Assembly (NCBI RefSeq): GCF_016595505.1
Contig: NZ_JAENIL010000040.1
Location: forward strand, 1-64,000
DNA length: 64,000 nt
Direction of reading: 5' to 3'
From: Pelagicoccus mobilis
Lineage (GTDB): Bacteria > Verrucomicrobiota > Verrucomicrobiia > Opitutales > Opitutaceae
In this document: positions 59,853 to 64,000 of the stretch, one piece after another
How the letters are laid out: every line of letters starts with the position of its first letter
How positions within the stretch are numbered: position 1 is the first letter of the stretch
Translations under genes and position numbers: made by a program
Notes under the pieces: generated by a model
Told to the model about the DNA's origin: nothing
Databases searched by the model: none
What the model saw: only the letters and a program-made list of their open reading frames with translations

Positions 59853-60980
59853 ATGAGCCAAAAACTAAGAATCGCCCTCGCCGGTCTCGGTTTCGGAGCC
59901 GAGTTTATTCCCATCTACCAAGCCCATCCCGACGTTGAGCTAGTAGCCGTTTGCCAACGTAACCCGGAGTCGCTGGAAAACATCCGCGAGAGCTTTAGTA
60001 TCCCCAAAGCGTATACATCCTACGACGAGCTACTCGCGGATCCGGAAATCGACGCCGTCCACATCAACACCCCAATCCCCGACCACGCCGAACAGAGTAT
60101 CGCAGCACTCAAGGCGGGCAAACACGTCGCTTGCACCGTGCCCATGGCGACCTCCATCGAAGATTGCGAGCGTATCGTCAAACTCGTCGAGGAGACGGGG
60201 CTCAAGTACATGATGATGGAAACGGTGGTCTACTCCCGCGAATACCTTCACCTCAAACACCTTCGCGATTCCGGCGAACTCGGAAAACTCCAACACCTGC
60301 AAGCGAGTCACCAACAAGACATGGATGGCTGGCCCAACTACTGGCCTGGACTTCCTCCCATGTGGTACGCCACCCACTGCGTCGGCCCAATTCTCGCCCT
60401 CGCCGACTCTACGGCGGAATATGCCTCCTGCTTCGGCTCCGGCAGAATTCGAGACGAGCTCGTCAACCAATACGGCTCTCCCTTCGCCATCGAAAGCGCC
60501 CACATCAAAGTAGCCAATAGCGACCTCTCCGCCCGCGTTATCCGTTCTCTTTTCGACACCGCTCGCCAATACCGCGAAAGCATCGATGTCTACGGCTCCA
60601 AGCAGTCGTTCGAGTGGTCCCTCATCGAAGGCAAAGCTCACGTCCTCCACACCGCTAAACGTCCCGAGCCAGAGATTCCCAGCGAGATCGAAGTACCGGA
60701 CTACGCTCATCTCCTTCCGGAAGAGATACAACCCTTCACGCAAAAAGGCGTCTACGATCTGGAGGAGAGCAGCCACCTCAGCTTCACCCAAGGCGGCGGC
60801 CACGGAGGTTCCCATCCACATCTCGCTCACGAGTTTGTATCCGCAATTTTAGAACAGCGAGATCCTTTCCCCAACGCGGTGCAATCCGCCAACTGGACCT
60901 GCACCGGTCTCTGCTCACACGAATCCGCCCTCCAAGGCGGAAAAATCGTCAAGCTCCCAGCGTTCACCCAAACCCCTTAA
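59853..60980 (+). CDS. Cytoplasmic Gfo/Idh/MocA-family oxidoreductase
   Basis: 375 residues, no signal peptide. Rossmann domain begins LRIALAGLGFGAEFIPIY, with NTPIPDHAEQSIAALKAGKHVACTVP where the usual EKP is TVP, so the conserved catalytic lysine is missing. C-terminal part: YWPGLPPMWYATHCVGPILALAD and HPHLAHEFVSAILEQRDPFP. Its relatives with TVP in this place exist in carbohydrate clusters, and the change suggests altered catalysis or a different proton donor (for example the conserved histidines). It follows the PQQ gene by 20 bp. Confidence 0.9.
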   Translation: MSQKLRIALAGLGFGAEFIPIYQAHPDVELVAVCQRNPESLENIRESFSIPKAYTSYDELLADPEIDAVHINTPIPDHAEQSIAALKAGKHVACTVPMATSIEDCERIVKLVEETGLKYMMMETVVYSREYLHLKHLRDSGELGKLQHLQASHQQDMDGWPNYWPGLPPMWYATHCVGPILALADSTAEYASCFGSGRIRDELVNQYGSPFAIESAHIKVANSDLSARVIRSLFDTARQYRESIDVYGSKQSFEWSLIEGKAHVLHTAKRPEPEIPSEIEVPDYAHLLPEEIQPFTQKGVYDLEESSHLSFTQGGGHGGSHPHLAHEFVSAILEQRDPFPNAVQSANWTCTGLCSHESALQGGKIVKLPAFTQTP

Positions 60981-61095
60981 CAAAGAGGCCCTGCTCCCGA
61001 CCGTCTTCGACAACGATCGGAGACGGTTACCCCACTTCCTTAAACACAAACTCACTTTGTGTCCTCGTTCTTTACACCCAGTGATCATTCATACC

Positions 61096-62358
61096 GTGAG
61101 ATCAAAACGCCTCCTCTTCGTCACCCTCCCTGTCATCTGGACGAACACCGCTCTGGCACAGCCAGTCCCTGGCGACGTTTTCAAAGACCACCATTGGCTG
61201 CCCGAAATGGTTCACCACGAAGCAGGCCGCTTCCTGCGTATCGGCGGGAGACTCGACTATAAAATCAACGAAGGGCATTTCCCTGCCGATCGTCACATAG
61301 ATGGATACATTCCCCTCCACACCTACGTTTCCCTGAAAGACGCCATTCGAGCCGAACTACTTGTAGAAAAGATCGGTTCACACGAAGACACCAAAAATCT
61401 CCGCGTCTCCTTCAACGGCCACCCCTTTCACCTGGTCCCAGAGGCTGAAGGTATCCCAGCCCCCGAGGCGGACTACATGCACCACACGAACCCAATTGTA
61501 GCCATACCACTCGACCAACTAACCGAAGGGACAAGCAATACGTTCAAATTCGAAGTAGACCCCGAGCAACGCTGGGACTGGCCTCAAAACCTAGTCTACG
61601 CCACCACACTGCGCATCTACTACAATCGCGACGACGATAAGTCACTACGCCCTCGCATCTCATCCCTCAAAGATGGTGATACCCTCGCTGACACGACTCC
61701 ACTTGCGATCGATCAAGCCGGCGGCAACATACGTCACATCGACTACATCGCGTACTCCGACGACGTCAACTGGGAGGGAGATGGATTGTATCAGCGTTGG
61801 CACTACTTCTATTTTCGCGGACGTATTATACATCACATTGGTCGCTCTGCCGACTATCCTTACGAAGTGATTTGGGATACCTCTTGGATGCCAGATCAAG
61901 ACTCAGGCATTAAGGTAGTCGCTCTCATCACCGACAACCAAGGCGTCACTACTATGACCGAAGCCATCGAGGACCTCCGCCTCGACCGCAATTATTCCGT
62001 CGAGCTCTGCAAACCCTACAATCAACCGAAAAACTGGGTGACCCGCGAGGACGAGTTCTCCGCCAATTTCGACCTGAACACCTCGCCCGATACCATCACC
62101 GCCGCTCGTCTGCTGTGGACTAGCTGGAGTCCGTGCTATGCCAATGGCATCTACCTCAACGGGCAGCTTGTATCCGAAGAAACCGGCCCCTGCTACGAAT
62201 ACATGGCTCACAACGTCAGTCTCTACGATTTCGACATCTTCAAAGTAGGTCAGAACACAATCACCACCGGCAAAGAACCTCTACACGACGGCAATATGGT
62301 ACACGGCATGGAAGTCCAATGGCCGGGCGTCATGGTCCTCGTCCGTTCGGAAAAATAG
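61096..62358 (+). CDS. Exported protein of unknown function
   Basis: About 420 residues from a GTG at 61096, chosen because it begins a compact signal peptide (RSKRLLFVTLPVIWTNTALA); TTG 61057 and GTG 61081 are alternatives. No family is recognised. The sequence is rich in aromatic and acidic residues and in beta-strand patterns: VSLKDAIRAELLVEKIGSHED, YYNRDDDKSLRPRIS, FYFRGRIIHHIGRS, LNGQLVSEETGPCYEYMAHN. The region 215-320 looks like an Ig-like fold (VIWDTSWMPDQDSGIKVVALITDNQG) and the C-terminus like a carbohydrate-binding jelly roll. It lies between Gfo/Idh/MocA and MDR genes of a sugar operon, so a binding or lectin role is possible. Confidence 0.75.
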   Translation: MRSKRLLFVTLPVIWTNTALAQPVPGDVFKDHHWLPEMVHHEAGRFLRIGGRLDYKINEGHFPADRHIDGYIPLHTYVSLKDAIRAELLVEKIGSHEDTKNLRVSFNGHPFHLVPEAEGIPAPEADYMHHTNPIVAIPLDQLTEGTSNTFKFEVDPEQRWDWPQNLVYATTLRIYYNRDDDKSLRPRISSLKDGDTLADTTPLAIDQAGGNIRHIDYIAYSDDVNWEGDGLYQRWHYFYFRGRIIHHIGRSADYPYEVIWDTSWMPDQDSGIKVVALITDNQGVTTMTEAIEDLRLDRNYSVELCKPYNQPKNWVTREDEFSANFDLNTSPDTITAARLLWTSWSPCYANGIYLNGQLVSEETGPCYEYMAHNVSLYDFDIFKVGQNTITTGKEPLHDGNMVHGMEVQWPGVMVLVRSEK

Positions 62359-62383
62359 CCTAACTCCCCCAAACCCCAGCAAA

Positions 62384-63355
62384 GTGAAAACAAACCACAC
62401 CCTACGCTACCTCGACGACGGTTCCATCGAACTGTACGAACAAGAGATGCCACCTCCCGGTCCCGGCGAGGTTCAAGTTGAAGGAGGATACTGCGGAATC
62501 TGCAGTTGGGACATCGCCACCGCGAAGTACGGAAAGGACGCGCCTGTCATGGCCCCACCAGGACACGAAGGCATGGCAACCATCACCGTAGTTGGCGAAG
62601 GCGTCACCCAATACCAGCCAGGCCAAAAGATCGCCTGTGGCGACAAAAGCGCGGCTCCACACGCCGGAGCTTTCTCAACCTGTCGCAACATCAAGGTCGA
62701 GGATGTCTACCCTCTGCCTGAAGTGTCCTTTCCCGATCAGGAGTGGTTGGTTGAGCCAGTCTCCTGCGTCGTCACCGGACTCGATCACAGCAAAATCAAA
62801 GTCGCGGATAAAGTCATCGTGCTTGGCTGCGGTTTCATGGGGCTTCTCTTCCTTCAAGGTCTCAAAAAATCCGTCGCCACCGAAATCATCGCTCTCGATA
62901 TCTCAGAAAATCGTCTCGCAAAGGCGCAAGAGCTCGGCATCAGCGAAACTCATCTTCTAGGAACTGCGGACCAGGAGTCGCTCATCAAGGCCCTTTACGA
63001 GCGTTCAATCGACCTCGTGATCGACACCACCGGAGTTGCTCAAGGCTTCGACACCGCTTGCCAAATCGTTAAAATAAACGGGCTGGTTAACCACTTCGGT
63101 TGGGTGAAGTCTACGCACTCCACGGTCGACCTCTCCCAAATCCATTTCAAAGGTATCCAGATCTGCAGCACTCCACCCGCTGCCCAAATCAGAGATCCCT
63201 TTCCACCTGCCATCGAAGCCATCAAGCATGGAATTTTCGAACTCGAACCCCTCATCACAGACTGCGTATCACTCAGCGAGTATCCTGCTCTCATGAAACG
63301 TATTCTCGCCGGTGATACGAACTATATCAAAGGAGTCGTAAAGCTTGAGGTGTAA
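62384..63355 (+). CDS. Zinc-type medium-chain dehydrogenase/reductase without structural-zinc lobe
   Basis: 323 residues from a GTG at 62384. Zinc ligands are seen in YCGICSWD (Cys40), PGHEG (His61, Glu62) and VEPVSCVV; the NAD-binding loop VLGCGFMGLLF and ALDISENRL follow. The four-cysteine structural-zinc lobe usual in this family is absent (the corresponding loop is CGDKSAAPHAGAFSTCRN). Related to sorbitol/threonine-type dehydrogenases acting on sugar alcohols or oxidised sugars. It is 25 bp after the unknown exported gene and 39 bp before GH97. Confidence 0.9.
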   Translation: MKTNHTLRYLDDGSIELYEQEMPPPGPGEVQVEGGYCGICSWDIATAKYGKDAPVMAPPGHEGMATITVVGEGVTQYQPGQKIACGDKSAAPHAGAFSTCRNIKVEDVYPLPEVSFPDQEWLVEPVSCVVTGLDHSKIKVADKVIVLGCGFMGLLFLQGLKKSVATEIIALDISENRLAKAQELGISETHLLGTADQESLIKALYERSIDLVIDTTGVAQGFDTACQIVKINGLVNHFGWVKSTHSTVDLSQIHFKGIQICSTPPAAQIRDPFPPAIEAIKHGIFELEPLITDCVSLSEYPALMKRILAGDTNYIKGVVKLEV

Positions 63356-63394
63356 CGGTATTCGTTCTACTCTCCATCGAATCTTTCACTCCCC

Positions 63395-64000
63395 ATGAAA
63401 TCGATAGCCCTAAGCCTCGCGTTCGCGTCTGCTTTCCTCGCAAACGCAGCTACCACCCTCACTTCGCCCGACGGCAATATAACTCTTTCAGTAGAGCACG
63501 AAAAGGGACTTTCCTTCTCCCTCGCCACCCAGAGCGAAACTCTCATCCATGAGGCCACTCCGCGCCTAACAATCTCGGGCGACAGTCCCTTCGACGGAAA
63601 AAGCACAGCCGCCCGCAACCATTCCCATCAAGGACTAGTCACACCTCCGCTCCCGCTCAAGAACTCTCAAATCGCGGATAGTTATAACGCACTAACACTG
63701 GAATTCGGAAATGAATTCTCCGTCGAGTTCCGTGCCTTCGACGATGGCGTCGCCTACCGCTTCCTCGGCAAACGCAACGCCGAATCGGAAATCAACGAAA
63801 GCCTCAGCTACACCTTCACAGGCGACAACAAACTCTGGACTTCCGTCATCGAGGGCTACACCGACAGCTTTGAAGTGCCGTACACGGAGGCCACGATTTC
63901 CGAGTTCGGCCAATATGAGCACAGCTACCTGCCTCTCCTCGCTGCCACAGCAAAAGGCACTAAACTGCTCTTCACCGACGCGGACATCTACGACTACCCC
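63395..64000 (+). CDS. GH97 family glycoside hydrolase, 5' end only
   Basis: 202 codons up to the window edge. The signal peptide (ALSLAFASAFLANA) is followed by the GH97 N-terminal beta-sandwich: LTSPDGNITLSVEHEKGLSFSLAT and FRAFDDGVAYRF, the most conserved segment of that domain. GH97 enzymes are retaining or inverting alpha-glucosidases or alpha-galactosidases; the deciding catalytic residues lie beyond the window. Seventh gene of the plus-strand run beginning at 54588. Confidence 0.85.
   Translation, partial: MKSIALSLAFASAFLANAATTLTSPDGNITLSVEHEKGLSFSLATQSETLIHEATPRLTISGDSPFDGKSTAARNHSHQGLVTPPLPLKNSQIADSYNALTLEFGNEFSVEFRAFDDGVAYRFLGKRNAESEINESLSYTFTGDNKLWTSVIEGYTDSFEVPYTEATISEFGQYEHSYLPLLAATAKGTKLLFTDADIYDYP

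Noticed and set aside
60030-60830. Antisense frame of 266 codons opposite the Gfo/Idh/MocA gene
   Set aside because: The plus-strand gene is clearly real, and this frame has no recognisable domain.
1-64000. CRISPR array, prophage or insertion sequence
   Set aside because: No regularly spaced repeats, integrase, transposase or phage genes were found; the palindromic elements are dispersed REP-like repeats.

Overview
The window looks like chromosomal DNA of a marine Verrucomicrobium, most probably class Opitutae (a Pelagicoccus- or Coraliomargarita-like organism). This is inferred from gene content: exported sulfatase and algal-type glycoside hydrolases, DUF1080 proteins, Tat-exported Gfo/Idh/MocA oxidoreductases, a PQQ dehydrogenase fused to a planctomycete/verrucomicrobial-type cytochrome c module, XylR-type AraC and LacI regulators, GTG/TTG starts and many genes without a clear Shine-Dalgarno. 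There is no phage, transposase or CRISPR array.

Region 1 (1-5.2 kb): a repeat-filled intergenic stretch, then a minus-strand exopolysaccharide/dTDP-sugar group (Wza-like export protein, RmlD-like reductase, rmlB, rmlA; no rmlC). Region 2 (5.2-15.7 kb): housekeeping genes: transketolase, the rpsP-trmD-rplS operon (no rimM), ychF, a rhomboid protease, a Prc/Tsp protease, a small LuxR-type regulator, a rhomboid-like protein with a zinc ribbon but no catalytic dyad, and queF. Region 3 (15.8-26 kb): a thioredoxin-fold YyaL-like exported protein, a four-fold TonB-C repeat protein, a nucleotidyltransferase, a membrane-fusion protein plus TolC-like pair without a pump, tRNA-Leu(UAG), an orphan antitoxin-like gene and a large hybrid histidine kinase.

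Region 4 (26-64 kb) is a carbohydrate-utilisation island: sulfatase, XylR regulator, GH42-like lipoprotein, GH16 (agarase/carrageenase type), a 63-residue histidine-kinase DHp fragment, GH43/117-type propeller, GH29 fucosidase, GNAT, EF-hand esterase, AraC regulator, Tat-Gfo/Idh/MocA, DUF1080, a second (frameshifted) Tat-Gfo/Idh/MocA, a beta-helix protein, LacI regulator, UxaE-like epimerase, K+ channel, redoxin, intracellular GH2 beta-mannosidase and GH110 galactosidase. It ends with a tight seven-gene plus-strand run: DUF1080, beta-lactamase-like hydrolase, PQQ dehydrogenase/cytochrome fusion, Gfo/Idh/MocA, an unknown exported protein, a zinc-type dehydrogenase and a GH97 truncated by the window edge.

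The enzymes fit a two-compartment scheme. Exported GH16, GH42-like, sulfatase, GH29 and GH43/117 enzymes would shorten a sulfated (probably galactan-rich) algal polysaccharide. Cytoplasmic GH2 and GH110 would finish oligosaccharides. Two Gfo/Idh/MocA + DUF1080 modules suggest oxidative (3-keto) glycoside cleavage running beside ordinary hydrolysis. No SusC/SusD pair is present. Intergenic regions hold several families of palindromic REP-like repeats, some of which touch start or stop codons.
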